Program-made: the position numbers and the translations under genes
NCBI GenBank assembly: GCA_907165065.1
Contig: OU015539.1
Span: 13,980,816 to 14,044,815 of the forward strand
DNA length: 64,000 bases
Direction: 5' to 3'
Source of the DNA: Caprimulgus europaeus
Lineage: Eukaryota; Chordata; Aves; Caprimulgiformes; Caprimulgidae
The notes under the pieces: generated by a model
Databases searched by the model: none
What the model was told of the DNA's origin: nothing
What the model saw: the letters and a program-made list of their open reading frames with translations, nothing else
In this document: positions 22,758 through 37,160 of the stretch, piece by piece
Layout: each line of letters opens with the position of its first letter
Position numbering within the stretch: position 1 is the first letter of the stretch

Positions 22758-25593
22758 AGGAAGGCACATGTTTAGGTTGCTCATCCCTGAAGAGCTGCCT
22801 CACCAATATCTTTCAAGCCTGCTAATAAAATTTTAATCAATAATTAGAATAAAGTGAATTTCACCTCCTGTTTGACACTAGAATCTTGGTTCAGACATTG
22901 TCAAGCTCTTTAATGTTCCCTGCATCCAACTATGCCCTACAACATTAAGAATAAATTTATGCACAGACAAAAGAGTCAGCATGTGCTTATCTAGTTCAGC
23001 TACTTAAAATGATTATTCCACCCAGCAATAGATAACAGCTTCCCAATTTAAAATATTTTGCATGTAGGAATGTGCTTTTTGATTTATTAATTGATGCACT
23101 ATACCTTCCCCTTAAAAAAAAACCAAAGAAATCACCAAATCAACTCTTTGGTTATTACCAGTTTAAGGCCATCAATCAGGGATATGCCCATTAAGAATGG
23201 GACAATTAACCCAGTACTACAGTTACCACTCACGAACTCCCCTAAATATCTGCTATTTCCTAGAAATTACAGTTTTCATCTTACCATAATTTACCTGCAG
23301 ACAGATCTTCCAAAACACTGGGGCTTAGCAAGTAAAAATGCATTTCCAGACAGCCAAACAGAAAACAGGGCGAGCTCTTTGCTGGCAAAACCCCACTTGT
23401 TTCACCATTATAACAGCAGAGAATCTGGCTCCAAAATTATCTATACAGTTAACTATACTGGTACACCTATTTGTTATTACATTGGGAAATCAATAAGCAA
23501 GACTTTAACTCTATTTGCTAATCTATTAAATAAGTTAAGAATATCAGAATATGCTAATAAACTGTTAACAGGTTTTGTATCCTGGATCACAAAACAGTAA
23601 AGCTGAAAAGACAAGAAATCCGTGCTATGAACAAGAGGTGCATAACAGATTTTTTTTTTTTCAAAAGTAGTCATACATTATATATGATTCCTTCCAAAAT
23701 TTCAATTCATTTCCATTAATGTAGACAATATTTCTCTGTTTCAGTATTCCTGGCAGAAGGAGTCCAGTGGTCCATTCTGGCAGGAAGAAAACCATCTCCC
23801 ATACCTACAAACCATGAATCTTTACAGCACCGAGATCTTGAACTGGAAACGCCAACGTGAGAAGAGATATGAGTGACAACAGAAGCAATATGCCCTTTAA
23901 AGAGAACACATTTAACTGGTTTCAGATGTGGAGATATAGAGTAGGGGTGATTTTCCACACTCTGCTCCCAGAATATGCCAGCACTTCTAAGAATATGGCA
24001 GTCTCTCTATCTGCTAGTATATTTGGGCTTGAAGTTTTCTAGAAAACCCCTGACACTAATCTCTAGTTTAGCTACACAAGATTTTTACGGCGTTTGTTAT
24101 TTTTAAATTCAACTTGAAATACACTGATTTCCTCAAAGAAGAGGAACAACACTCCCATTTCCTTTTCCTGGCTTTGTAATTAATACAAAGACATAATAAT
24201 TGCGGGCACAACCCCCCTCCAAACCAGGATGCCAGGCATGATGCAGTAGCTATATACACAGCTTCAGCCTGCAGCTGAAGTTGGAGATGTTTCCATTTTT
24301 CATGAGAGTACTAAAATATTTTTTTAAATCCAAAACTTTTTAGGACTAGTATTTCCAAAATTATATGTAATTGCAGTTTGCCCACTTCCCACTTCAGGAA
24401 TGCTTAGCACATTCAGAAATCCATTTTGAAATTCTATTTTGTTTTTATAACAGTAGGAAGAATAACAGACGAATGGTAAGTTAGGACAATTTACCTCTAT
24501 AAATCTTATTTAACCAAGGCTTATAAAAATGTATTCCATCAAAAGTCTTCAGAATAAACATTCAGTTCTTGATGGAATATATCCAGAAACTTAAAGGAAC
24601 TAAAATTGGTTTGAATTTCTATCTTAGTTCTATTTTTGAATACAGACATATTTTTGATGTATCACTAAGAAGTCAGCATTTTTTCAAGACAAGATAAAAA
24701 TGACAAAAAAGTTTGGGGTTTTTGGTTGCTTTTTTAAAAAAAAATAAAATCAAGATTTAAGGCTACAATATTTTCCAGTTGCTTTCATTTTCAATGCACA
24801 TGTTTCCTCCCCTAAGGTATCCACTGTGATATTTAAAATTATTTATTTGCTTACAGCTAAACAGATGATATTTACTCATATTACAAAACTCCTGTCATAC
24901 AATGCTGGCAATATTTAACCACCTTCTCTTAGGAGACATCTTATACTAGGGACAGCAGGTCAGGACAGAGTCACACGCTGTCTGGAATGGCTCACACACA
25001 GCACACACATATTGTTCTTTCTCCAACCATGCAAAAAAACCCTGAAAACAATCATTATTCAGTTTTATCAGCAGGGTAAAATACAATCAAATCTCTAAGC
25101 ATTTTCCTAAATGTTAATTTACCCCCTCAGCAATAAAAACCAGGATCTCAGCAACCCAGTTCCCCTTGGCTCACAGGGTTAATAGGACAGCGTTTCATTC
25201 CTTAGCTTTTAAGAGCTTGGCTGCTCCCTGGGCATCTGCGCTGGCTACCAAACTATTTTCAAACGTCCTTGCAGCCAGGCATCTCTCTCCTGAGCGTCAG
25301 TCACAGTTATGAATCACAAAATAAATGCTTCAGATGCAACAGTGCTAGCTCTGGCTTTCAACAGAAAATTGTGCAGATAAACAGCTCATAGAAAACAGAG
25401 AATGACACAGTGACATTTGTAGTACAGTGCTCCAGCCTCCCTTCCTAAGGAAGGCTTCTTAGTCATGGCACTTTAGCTACTTCACATGGCTTTTACTGCC
25501 TAAAAGCCAGCGTGTGGCTTCACTCTTCTCCTCTTTTTCCATGTCTGTATTTTAAATCCAACTTTTTGTTCAGAACTTTCATGGATCCCAGAC

Positions 25594-25675
25594 AGAACAG
25601 CCTCAGGACATGGAATAATTTAGGCTGGACCTCTGGAGATCACCTGCTCCAGCCCTCTGCTTGAGTGCTTACCAC
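25594..25675 (-). mobile_element. CR1 LINE 3' fragment, degraded
   Basis: The plus strand reads catggaataatttaggctgg, then acctctggagatcacctgct and ccagccctctgcttgag. This follows the reverse complement of the avian CR1 3' region. The element is in minus orientation, and edges are approximate. Confidence 0.7.
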
Positions 25676-28600
25676 TGCACTACTCCCATGCCTTGAAATT
25701 CCTGTGCTGCTCTGATACACTTTGCACCAGGCACTGTATGCAGAAAAACTGCTGGATGCAACCAGGCAATCTGAGGCAGATTGTTGCTCATCTCAGCAAA
25801 ATTTCCCATTTTTCCAAACTCATAGAATCTTGCTTTTCCTCCTCTAGCACTTCTCTTCTGACAACAATCCTTTTTCTTTGCTGAGAAACTCAAATGTGAC
25901 TGCAAAAATTCTATGCACTAGCCAGCTCCCAAACTGTATCATTTTCAAAGAGGGAAAGAGGGTTGAGTTTTCATGGGTTTTTTTAAATTCAAAAAGCACA
26001 TATGAAGCTAGTTTCTGCAGATGGAGTAAAATGTACCACATGGACCAGGCAGATTGGCTTCCTTATTGGACACTGAAGGTTGCTATGATTCAGACATTAT
26101 GCTTTAATATTGAAATTTCCAAAAGCTACAGATATGCTGGTATAAGAACAAACGTCAGAAGATTGATCCATTCCGAGATCCATCTCAGAAGGTCGACAAC
26201 ACACTCTGAAATCACGTTCTGTTTCTGTCTATTGAAATTTGACAGATTTCAGTCACTTGAGTAAGAAAAGATTGCCAAAGAGGAATGCAACAGTACAGTG
26301 CAGCTTTCAAGTGATCATGGGAAACACTATACTGTCATTTGCTTTGTCCTGGGTAGAAAATATGAGAAATAGCAAATTGCTTTATTTATACATTGGGTCC
26401 TTTTGTCCTCATTTTTATTTTCAAAGTACTCTTTTTACAGAGGTTCACAATTATTTACTGCTTGAACTCTGCAGTGTTATTTTTGCATTCTCTAAAATGT
26501 GGCAGACCTGGCAAACAGGGAGATTTGACAAGTTCCCTGTAGCCCAGGGCATTAGAACCACGAGGCCTCGAGCTGTTTGGGTTTGGTTTTATGGGCAATT
26601 ATTTTTCCTTCCTTTCTTAAGGAAGAAACCTTTATGCTGATCCTGGTCTTAAACACTGCCTGCTGAACAGTGCGACAACTGGGGAAAACAAGATCTACAG
26701 TGTCAGCCACTTACACGTGTTCTCACGTAGTCACCATCTGTTTGGTAGTCCCAGAAGTCAGCAGCTCGTATCACAAAAAGCACTGTCATATTAAACACCC
26801 TGCTGACACAGAGACTACAGAGTGAGGGACTGAGCCCGCGAGCTGCTGAGCCATCAGGTTATGGCCTCAAAACGTACCAGCAAAGAGTCACTGAAAGGTA
26901 GTCCTTCAAGGTCTTTTCCTTCTCTGCCTTTTCTGAATTACAGGCTTCCCACTGATGACGAAACTGCTGCAGCTCACATTGTACAAATTTGCCAAACAAC
27001 TGCAATTTTACAAACTTGCAAGTCCGCAAATGTCTCTTTATCGCATGTGCTTACAAGAATGAGTTTATGTTGAGAGAAAGAAAAAAAACCCATAGAAACA
27101 AAGGCTACACTCCTTGTCAAAACAAGCCCTTTGCCCTTTATTCAGTACAGCAACTAATTGTTAAGTGAGTCAAACAGGACTTGGGAACCATTCTGAATGG
27201 CCAAAGGGATTTTCTTCTGGGCTCTCATGGAGGAACAACCCAAAACTTTGCTGTATGGTAGGATGCAGTTTGCTTTCTCCATCTGAACTGGTCTATGTAT
27301 ATGGCATGGGGAAGCTCTGGCCTTGGTACCCTCCCATCTCTATGGGCTTAAACAGTGCAGTGGGCCCTCCATGTCCATATTGTGCAAGAGGAAAAAAAAA
27401 AAAAATCTCTGATGACCAACATGCCAGCACACAATCACAACATATGTAGTCCCAGTGAAGGACTTGGGACTGGCAAAATTTCTGTCATCTCAAATGGGAA
27501 AAAGAGCGCAAAAGGGATAACTTGCTCACTCCTCTATATGTAAACACATATATAAAAAAATATATATAGGTTTAAATCCATATTTGATTTGATATTTTGA
27601 TTTATCAAACCATTATTCCTTGGTATAGTTTCTTATTCACCTTAAAAGAAACTAGAAATTCTTCACAGTTGCACTATTTGTGACATTTTAGGCTTCTGCT
27701 TTGAAATCCTCTGTCAGTTTGTTTCCCAGGAACAAGAGGGTCTGACAACCTCCAGCCTCATGCTTGGGTTGATCTTGCCAGCAGAGATGATGATGTAGCA
27801 TTTGCATTCCATGATTTCTTTCAGCACATAAGCAGATTTCTGTTTTTACAGAAATACACCAACTATTTTTATGCTATCTATACATATATTTTTTTCCAAG
27901 GCTAGATCTGGAGCACTTAAGTCTCCTCATAAATGTAGAATGAAATTTTTCCTAGGCATGCCATTTCTGTTCTAGCAAGTACTATTTGACAGCTAACCCT
28001 TCCCTCTCCAGCCTTGTAAAAAGAGCCACTCACCTCATTGGTTGCATTACCAAATGTAACTGTTGCAGTAACAAGAACCTGTTTCCAAAAAAAAGAAAAA
28101 AAAAAAAGGAGCCCAGCACCTTGCAGAAGTGTCAGCACGGAAACGTAAGCAGAGAATCCTGGGAAAGCCTCCAAGATTGTTCTGCCAAGTTGCACATTTG
28201 GATCACTGAGCTCACAGCTCCTGAGCGGACCATGACAGCAGAAAGCTCAGGTAGTCTCCATTTACTGTGACCTAGAGGTCACACCAGAGCAGTACTATTT
28301 CTCTTTTGGTAGTATCAGAAGGACCCCTGCCAGGGATGCCAGACACTATCCTGCCCTCTGTTCCCAATACTCATCAGGAGAAGGTAACCAAATAATAATG
28401 GCAAAAGGTGATCGCTATCAATTCAGAATCCACTTCCTTGTTAATACAGCAAGAAAATCACTGCACTTCACACTGACACAAGGGCTGGGTTGGCAGGGGG
28501 CTCAGACCAGGAAGAGACCACCACAGTAACCATGTTGTGTTTCTCCAGAGCTGCTGTGAGATCCTTGTGCACTGGCCTGCCCTCCAGGCATTGCTGCTAC

Positions 28601-31600
28601 TCCTGAAACCCTCATTTCAAAAGTAAATCCAAGCCTTGATCTTGGAACTGCTTTTGGGGCTACACAGAAAGCACAAAGAAACATAATGGGAGATGGCCAA
28701 ACTCCAAGATAAGACAACCCAAGAGTAGACACAAATACAGGCACTGACGGATTAGGGGCAGCCAGAGCAGCTTCACAATTAGACCTCCCTGGCTGGAGAC
28801 AGACACGCACAGGACTGACAATGAGCAAGAGGAAGTTTAACATCATAATATCAGCTAAGAGCAGCAGCAGGAGGTGAGCAGGCTTTCTTCACACTGCAGG
28901 GGAGCAGATAATTCAGAAAACAGAGACAGATTCAATTTAATACAGTAAATTAAAGGGAAACCAAGAGAAAAATTGGGGTCAATCTTGTACGCACATGGCA
29001 TTCTCATGTCTACCAACAAGTAGACAACAAGATTTTTACATTTCAGAGGTCTCCAGAAATGAGCAGCACCCAGAAATTCAACAGATGGCCTTGAAAAAAT
29101 GGCCTGTTCACTTCAGATCCCAATGGGAGCTGAGCCCTTTCAAAATAACTGGAACACTCCCTAGCTATCAAGCAAACACCAGCTAAAGAGGTGAATTTGC
29201 TACCACAGCACTTCCTCTGGTTCATTCCAGGCTTCACCTGCTCATTTGTGTATCTTCAATTAAAATACTTTTTTTTTCCCCTAACTGGTCTTGCAGTTAG
29301 CAGCAGGGGAAGAAAAAGAGTACGAAGGCACTCAGTAATTCACCCTCAGAAATGCATCTGAATCTGCAGCTCCAGGGCTCTGACACAGCAGCACTGAAAA
29401 AGCCTGCTGCTTCCCTTGACGTTCAAGGACAGCGGGGTACATCGGTCTGTGCATTGGTATTCCCTGCCACTGCGCTGGCCTGGCCTTTCTCCTCGCTCCC
29501 CCAAGCACAGACATCATCTCATCACTGGAGAGATGACCTGTGAGCAAACTGCACTGCAGCCTGCATCGGCTGGGAACTGAGCCTGAGCTGAGGGAAGCAA
29601 CACCTAACAGAGACACCAGAACAACAGACGTGTACAGCTCTCAACATGCCTGGGTGCCAAGACATCCAGTCTCTCTGCTGCAGGAAGGACCCACCTGCAG
29701 ATGTATAATATTGCTGTAATCTCCAGAAACACCCTTTGTCTCTGCTGTATATGCAGTAACAGATTCCAGGCTCATTTACTTTAAAAACATAACGAAGAGA
29801 AAGAAATGGATGTATTGGTAGAAAAATATTTTCCTGGGTCTACTGCAAACCTGGTATCTCTCACTGACCACAAATACAGAAAATAAAGTATCTGGGAGAG
29901 AGAAGATAAGGCTTTGCTAACAGTCTAATTTTCATTTGGAAGTGAAGGGAGCACTCATTGAGAAAAAAGGCAGAGGAGATGAAGATAAGATCAGAGATGG
30001 TGAAAAGGCATTCGTAAAGGGCAAGAGGAAGGAGGGGAGGAAATCAATCAAAAGTACAGACAAGATCAAACAGCAGCATACCAGCAACAGCCGTACTTCC
30101 TTGGGAAAAAAAGCTGCAGGATGAAGAGGCAGCACAGCACCATGCTGTGAGGAATGCTGCTCTCTGCACTCACTGCATAGGAGAGAGTTGTTCCTTCTCC
30201 ATAGCAACAAGACACTTAAAAGCCAATCTGGAGACTGAAGACCAGCTTAAAAACAAAACACAACATGTATCGATTTATTATCTCTATTTTAAGCCTCAGC
30301 TGTGAAGTACACAGGATAGCATTTGTTTAGCCCGAGGAAGCATCTTCAGAGAAAGCTCTCTTGTCTCCTTATACCTCCCTGTCTCAGAACCAACCCTTCC
30401 GTGAAGCAAACTGTAGAACTTACACATGCTCCCTACTCTCAGGTAACAAACACATTAGGCACAAACACACCTTGCAACAGCCTGAGGTGCTCACAGCTTA
30501 AGCCTACTGGCTGCTGCCTTTTGCAGGGACTGCAAGAAGCCATCACCACCTCCTAGCTCCTCTCACAGGGGAGGGAGCCACAGCCTTTTGGTGAAAACAA
30601 ACAAAAACCCCATAAAATAATATTTTTTTAAAAAGCAAAACCCCAAAACTTGCTGTTTAGTAGTTACCAGCTCAAGTCACTGTTTACAAGTGCTCAGGAT
30701 ACTCTCAATCCTGTCCTTGAAGTCTGCTTACTCCTGCTTGGAAAAAGCGCTGCTCAGGTACCTGGATGACTGCAAAAAGCCATTATGCTGACTGCACTGG
30801 CAGAGCTCTGGAAACATTACAGACCTGTCTCCTCCTCAAAGGCACCAATGGAGCCAGTGCAGCAAATTCCAGAATGCACCAGGATTATTTAAGCAGCTCA
30901 TCAAGTTTTGGGTGATTGGATCATACCAAAAAAAAAAGCTGCAGTACAGCTAGAGTTTCAGTCCTGGCCTTGGTTTAGCTTAGCTGCTGACGTTTGCTTC
31001 CTCATGCCAGGGGCAGTAAGAAAAACCTATCAGGTCACAGTTTCTTACCCACAAATATCACAGCTATGTTTTGGTAGTTAATTATTCCAAACAGCTAAAA
31101 CTGCATTTTTACATGCCAGCTCCAAAGAAGAATCTTAATAAACACTCTCCTCTATTTTACTTCCCCAGTAATGAAAAGAGTTGGAGCAGAAAAGCTTTCT
31201 CATAAAAATGACTGCCCAGTCCAGGTAACACTCAGTTAACTCAAAAACTGGAATTTCTACTCTTTCTGTAAAGCACAAGCATGCAGCAGTGTCAAGAGTT
31301 ATCTAGAACACACACAGGTGAGCACAGCACATAGCAGCACTGTCTGCACTCAGCCAGCAGTGCTCTACAGCCAGGCAGGCAGGGGTAGTACAACCCAGGC
31401 GGCTCTCCCGCATGCAGTGCCTGGCAGGGCACGGCGCTGGATCAGGGGACAGACCAGTGCAGAGAGGAGCTGTCTACGCCGCACTAAGCAGGAGAAGCTT
31501 GTCCAGTGGAAGAACAAAAAACACACTGAGGGTTTGGAAATGCAAGCTCAAACTCCAAACTGGCCCTGAATACTGAACAATTGGTGGGAACTGGGTATGA

Positions 31601-34600
31601 TGAGGCAATCAGAGCAAATGCAGAAAGTTGTTAATTACATATAAATATGCAAAAAATATGGTACACTGGACTAATCCTGTTGGGTTTAAAGTTTCCCTTC
31701 CACTGAAAAATGTCATTTGATTTGAATGTCCAGTGAACTATGTGTGAAGAGCCTTTTTAAGGTTGTCTAAAGACAGATCTCCAGTGATAGTCATGAAAGC
31801 CATCTTTTGACTTTCATATTAATATTAAATATAGTTCTAGTTTAGATTTACCCATGAGTCATATTTTTTAAAAAAGCACTGTACTCAGCAACTTTGCCTT
31901 GGCTCAGCACTTTTATGTTACAGACTTCATCTGTATATCTGCTAAAACAAGAACTCTAGAAAAATCCGATCCACATACACTGAACACCCATCTAACCACT
32001 TCTATGGCTAATGTACTTGAATGACTATTTTGGATTTAAAACACAGACATTTTCAATCACCCAATCCTTAGTCACTGTATTCATTAGCAAAAAAATTCTT
32101 ATGGGTCTTGGTCTTTCATTTCCTCATGCAACATTTTATTCAATAATAAAATATTATCTTTTAAGCCACTGACTCAATTTATTCTTACTCTAAAAAAAAA
32201 ATTCTTTAGCTGACTAGAAAAGGCTTCTGAAAGAGCTTCATAGAAAGGATAAGAGTAGTTTTCATCTGCATAGATTATGAAGTAGAAAAACAAGTATTAA
32301 TCAGTTTGTCCTCATAAAAACACATTTGCTAACCAAATTCTGTTTCCTACACAATTAGTTACAAATGCAGAAATATTCTTTTAATAAGTAGTTTCAAAGG
32401 TTGCCAGGAGCAAATCTCTGTGGAACATATACAAAGTTGTTCTGTTTTCTTCTGCATAGGTCACCTTCCTGAACTCAAAACTGAGATGTCCAAAGAGCTT
32501 TTTAGGAACTTAGGAAGCACCACAGTTACAATATATGGGGTATTTTTTGTCTGGGTTATTTGTTTGGTTTGGGGTTTTTCTTGACAACCAGAGTGGAAAA
32601 TGGACATTAACAAGTCTAGGTCAGAGCTTCTGGCAGCCCCAGAAAAGCACGGTTTTCCATGTAGCCAAGATTTAGCCCAGCTACAGAAAATTCTTTTGCA
32701 TCAGAGAGACAGAGATGCTCACCCTGACCCCCATTCCCATGTTCTAAAGCACCCTCCTACACTGGAATGGGTCTGAAGACAACATTTAACCCCTCAACTC
32801 CACTTCAAAATACAGAGAGCAATGGGCAACCCTGGTGAGCTGCCCTGGAAGGGCTGTGTTCTGCCGCTGGCAGCCGGCAGTTCCTGTGCATAGCCATTTG
32901 CACACCCTGTGTCACACCATTTGCGTTACAGCTGAAAGGCAACAAGGGCATCGATGGCAGGGCAGTCTCCTGGCCAGCTGGAGTGGTCAGAGGATGCTCT
33001 TCCTGGGTGCCCCTAGGCAAAAATACTGCACCCACAAGGTACCCCAAAACACATCTCATTACACACCAAAGTCCTGGTCAAATCTTGGAGGATATTCTTA
33101 ATAAAAGGAGCCTGCAAGACTCTTCAGAATGCTTGCTTCCGCCAGCATCACCTCCACCTTGGGAGGCTTCAGCCTCAGCCAACCCCACGTCTCCCAGCAC
33201 TGAGCCAGGCTGGTGGTCGCACTGCGGTCAGACGTGCCATTTAGCAGTGTGCCCTCAATCCTGATGTCACTCATGCATGGGTATCCAGCACAGAACAGAA
33301 AATCACAAGGCACAAGCTGTAAATCACAAGGGCTTAGTCGTTCCATCTTAGGAAGTTTAATTATCCTGATGATGTTATCTTAATTAAATGGTAGTTAATC
33401 TAAGTTTATATTTAAGCCTGAAATGTGAATATATTTTAAAAACTCTTGATGAGAGCAAATCTGAAGAGACAGAGGAAGGAAAGGAAAAATACCAGAGAAA
33501 GTAGGGCTGGTTGAATTTGATAAATGCAACCCTATTTCTAAATATAGGCAATTACAGCTCAGGTGTTCCCTTGTTTAGGGTTGTCTAGATGATTCAGATT
33601 TCCAAGGGGGGAAAGGGAGGGTTCTCCAAACAACATTTGAAAGCAGATAAGCAAAACATAAAAGGTAAAATTGACAGTAAGAGGAAAAAAAGAAAAAACA
33701 ACCTGTCAAGTCAGAGGTTAGCAGAGAATCTTTGAAGAGTCTTGCTGTGTGCAGCTATTTACACTTTTCTGGCTCACAGAAAACTGGGGTGGTCTTGTAA
33801 AAAAATTTACAGCAATCTAGCAAGGTGTAATGTACACAAGTCAGAAGCCAGCTTGTGAGAGTTATTGGGCAATGATAACCTTTCCAAAGAAGGAAATAAA
33901 AACCAGACATTTAAGAAATTGTTTCTTCAAAGGCAAGGAAAATCTAACATGGACAGCACAGAAAAAAACTAAAATCCAGGAATTACAGCTGTAACTGAAT
34001 GGAGAGAAGTACTGAATGCAAATACCATCATCTCAGCATCTGAACAGATACAAACCAGAACTCTGGGGACCTCTGGAAAAGAAAATTTAAAAAATCCCCA
34101 CCACAGGAATTGGCATTGTCAGTGTTTGGTGTTACCAGACATCTGTTGTTAGTCTATACTTCATCCTGCCAATGCCTTTAAATCCCTGGTACGGGGCATA
34201 CCAGGACAGCACGGGCTCTGCCCTGTGAACTTCATGCTCACCACCCTTCACAGCAGTTAACAAGCCCTGTGTGGGAGCACACCTTCCCATGCCTTGCAGT
34301 GGAAGCCATGGCCACCCTCAGAAGTCCCATATGTAAGTAGCACTGCTCTGGAGATGGCATGCAATCAAGGCTGGCTGAAAAGGTAGTGTAATCTGCTCAT
34401 CTATCCTGACCCCTATACCACAACACCCTCCTGCCCCCAGGCCTCACACTGCCCTCCCAACATGCAGGAGTAGGAAGGATTTCCATACTCCTCCAACACC
34501 ACTCCCACTTATTTCCTGCCCAAGCCCCTTAAAATTGAGAGATCTTTTGTCCTTTACATCTGAAGGATTTAGCTAGAGTGATTGCCATCAAATATTACTG

Positions 34601-36700
34601 TAAGGTGTGGTAAAATACAACCATACTGCCCTCTTCCTGGCAGAGCAAGGCAGATTTCTACCTGAATACTTGCACTTGCCAACCACCGTGCTGAATTTTG
34701 ACTCCCCACTTACAGGCAGGTAGGCTGTTTGTGGGCTCCTTTCCTGCTGAGCAGAGCTAGGAAGACCCTGTATCTTCACATGCCTACCAGTAATCTGCAC
34801 TAAGAGTTTTGCAAGGTAACATCCTGCATCACTTTAAATTGAATTCCAGGCTTCCAATCAAAGAAGCAAATGCACTTATAACCTTTGCAAGCAATAAAAT
34901 CTACTGTCCTCACTAACTCTGGCAATTTCTCCAAGAATTGAATCTCAAGAATCTAGCAATTACTTCTGTTGGCCTTTGTTCTGCCATGAGCTTGAGATAG
35001 CAAGTTTCACTTTCAATGTGTGTCAGAATCGGTTATCAAAAAAGAAGTCTCTTTCAAACAGAGATTCAATAAAAACAATCATGCTGCTGCTTTTTCCTTT
35101 CAGCAGAACAGAGAAGTCTTTACAAAACTAAGATCTGATTTCTGCGACCTCCACACTCGCTGAGCCTTTGGTCATTCTTGTTTGCTAGCTTCCTTATTCT
35201 CATTTTAGACAGGTTTGAGTTTGCTTTTGGATTTTAAGGAAAGTATTTCTTTACATATGGATTATTTTCAAGGGGAAAATTTGTTCCTTGAATCTAAACA
35301 AAAAATAATTCTACAATACTCCATACTTTTCAACAAACCAGTTACTCAGGAACATCTTACCAACTCACAGCTGCTACATACACACAGAACTGTGATGAGG
35401 CCCACAAACAGTGGCCAAGATAACAAGGGACATTTTTTTCCTTAGATAAACTGTTTTGAGTCTGAAGAAAAAGCTAGACTTCACAGTGAAGTACCCAAAG
35501 AAGTGCACTTAACATTTATACAAATCCTGCAAGCAAAGTTGGCAACTAAGGGTTTGCAAACACAAGTACATTCCAAAATGAAAACCATAAAAGAGGGATT
35601 CATATGTTGGAAAATCATTAATATTCTCTCTTTATGGGCCATTTAAAATATTACCTCACCTATAAATACATCAATTGCATTAGTCCAGGAAGCTAAAAGG
35701 GGAAAAAAAAAAGCTATTGTCCTCCAAGTATATCATATCAGTAAGCAAGCCACACTGGGAGAGGAAACCATTCAATTTATAAAACAGAAGGACAGACGTA
35801 TCCATCTTCACTAGTGTCTCTGAAAACAGAAATATCCTAACTAAACACAGGAAATGCAACAAGAATACAATATGCTAGAGATGCTTAACGAAAAAGTTCA
35901 TCTCCATGAGGAAGTGTGATGGTTCAGTGGTCTACCTGCATGCAGAGGCACTTGTGTTGATCCACATGTGCACAGAGGACAGTACACAAATCAATGCCAA
36001 ATTTGAGATCAGAATTAGATGCAGCTAGGGTCAAGTGAGCTATTCTTGGTGCTCAGTTTGAGACTCTTAAAGGATTACAGCTGTAGGATAAGCCCCTCCT
36101 GCCCCCTGAAATCAAGCACCTTCATTGCCCATTACTAACTCTTGTAACCAAGAACTGAGGGATTCCCAAAACTGCGTCACTTCTGGGAACAACAATCTGA
36201 CGAAAGAATACAGCAAGCCAAACACAGCTTGTAAACAGGGAGATACTTGTCATGTTAGTGTGAGTCATTATTTTGTTTTCTTGTTATTCTCTGCCAATCA
36301 AAGCCATTATCTTCAACTAAGGAGGCATACTTGGTCTTGGAGATACAGCAATATTCAGTCAGATAACAACTTGAGATCTGTAACAACCTGGGAGGTTTCT
36401 CTAGGAGCTTGCACAGGGTTCTTGGACCATTAACTTGCTGGATGATCATGATGAAAGCTGCCCAAGAAGGAGCAGCACAAGAGAGAAGAGGCAAGCCTCA
36501 ATGAAATGGTGATGATCGATATGCTGTGGCCGTTCATCTCCCAAGATGCTGTGTGTAAGAGTAGGAAACGCTGCTAAGTTGCAGATTCAAGACTGGTAGG
36601 AAAATGAAGTGATACAGTTAAAATATTTAAGTTCCCATAAAGAAAATCAATTGTGAGACTGAGTGTAATTACTGTGCAGACACTCATTATTGTTAATGCC
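25676..36700. other. intronic DNA, no gene recognised
   Basis: Mostly AT-rich unique-looking sequence. There is an A8GA12 tract at 28087-28107, a TA-rich patch at 27538-27572, and moderately GC-rich patches near 28500-28820, 29340-29640, 31320-31570 and 32820-33280 with short open frames that match nothing I know. A half X-box (CCATAGCAAC, 30199-30208) is present. No transposon end was recognised. Confidence 0.5.
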
Positions 36701-37160
36701 CTGCAAGTGTTAACTTGCGATATTTCATTATTATCATTCTGTTTTATATCTCAGATGTTGAGTTTTTGTCAATTCAAAAGACACATTGCTTATTTCAGCT
36801 GACTCAAAGGCAATTCTCATCAGCCTCTCCTTTCCCCTCAATACACTTGCAGGACAGAGTGGAAGGCCACACTGCGTTAAATCTTCATCATCCATTTTTA
36901 ATTGCTGTTGGCAGCAACTATTCCATTTGATCGAGCTGATTGCAAAGCGGAGGGATTGGCTCCTGTTCTTAAATGAGCTATTTGACTGTTCTGACTCCAG
37001 AGCGGCAGCAACTGCTGCGTTACCATCTGCAGATGTTGCAGCGTTGTGCTCCCAAGCAAAACTTGGAGTACTGGCTGGTTGCTGCCAACTTACACACAGC
37101 ACCCTCACCAGGCCCTTGACTGTTGACAGGATTCTTCATGAAAATTGCATGGAAACCTAC
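36700..37160. promoter_or_regulatory. candidate conserved non-coding regulatory block
   Basis: A non-repetitive stretch that keeps several CpGs in CpG-poor surroundings and is dense in motif-like words. CAGCTG (36796-36801) overlaps TGACTCA (36800-36806). A homeodomain-type TTTTTAATTG lies just before 36905. GTTGGCAGCAAC (36907-36918) is the exact reverse complement of GTTGCTGCCAAC (37078-37089). Frames on both strands stay open for more than 120 codons, which suggests low stop density rather than a gene. Conservation cannot be measured here, so the call is inference. Confidence 0.35.

Larger units (their letters stand above)
17678..25590. other. intronic DNA, mostly unrecognised
   Basis: Apart from the homopolymer junctions, a 22-bp tandem repeat, a T/G-rich tract and the X-box listed separately, I see no gene or recognisable transposon. 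The longest plus-strand open frame of the window (23091-23600, 169 codons) lies here but looks like chance. Confidence 0.5.

Noticed and set aside
23091-23600. Plus-strand open frame of 169 codons, the longest in the window
   Set aside because: No recognisable domain, low-complexity basic and hydroxylated composition, no splice or promoter context. One frame of this length is roughly expected by chance in 64 kb of AT-rich DNA.
33570-33600. gttgtctagatgattcag as a sense-strand CR1 end (also a similar word near 60310)
   Set aside because: Too short and not followed by the expected CR1 terminal sequence.
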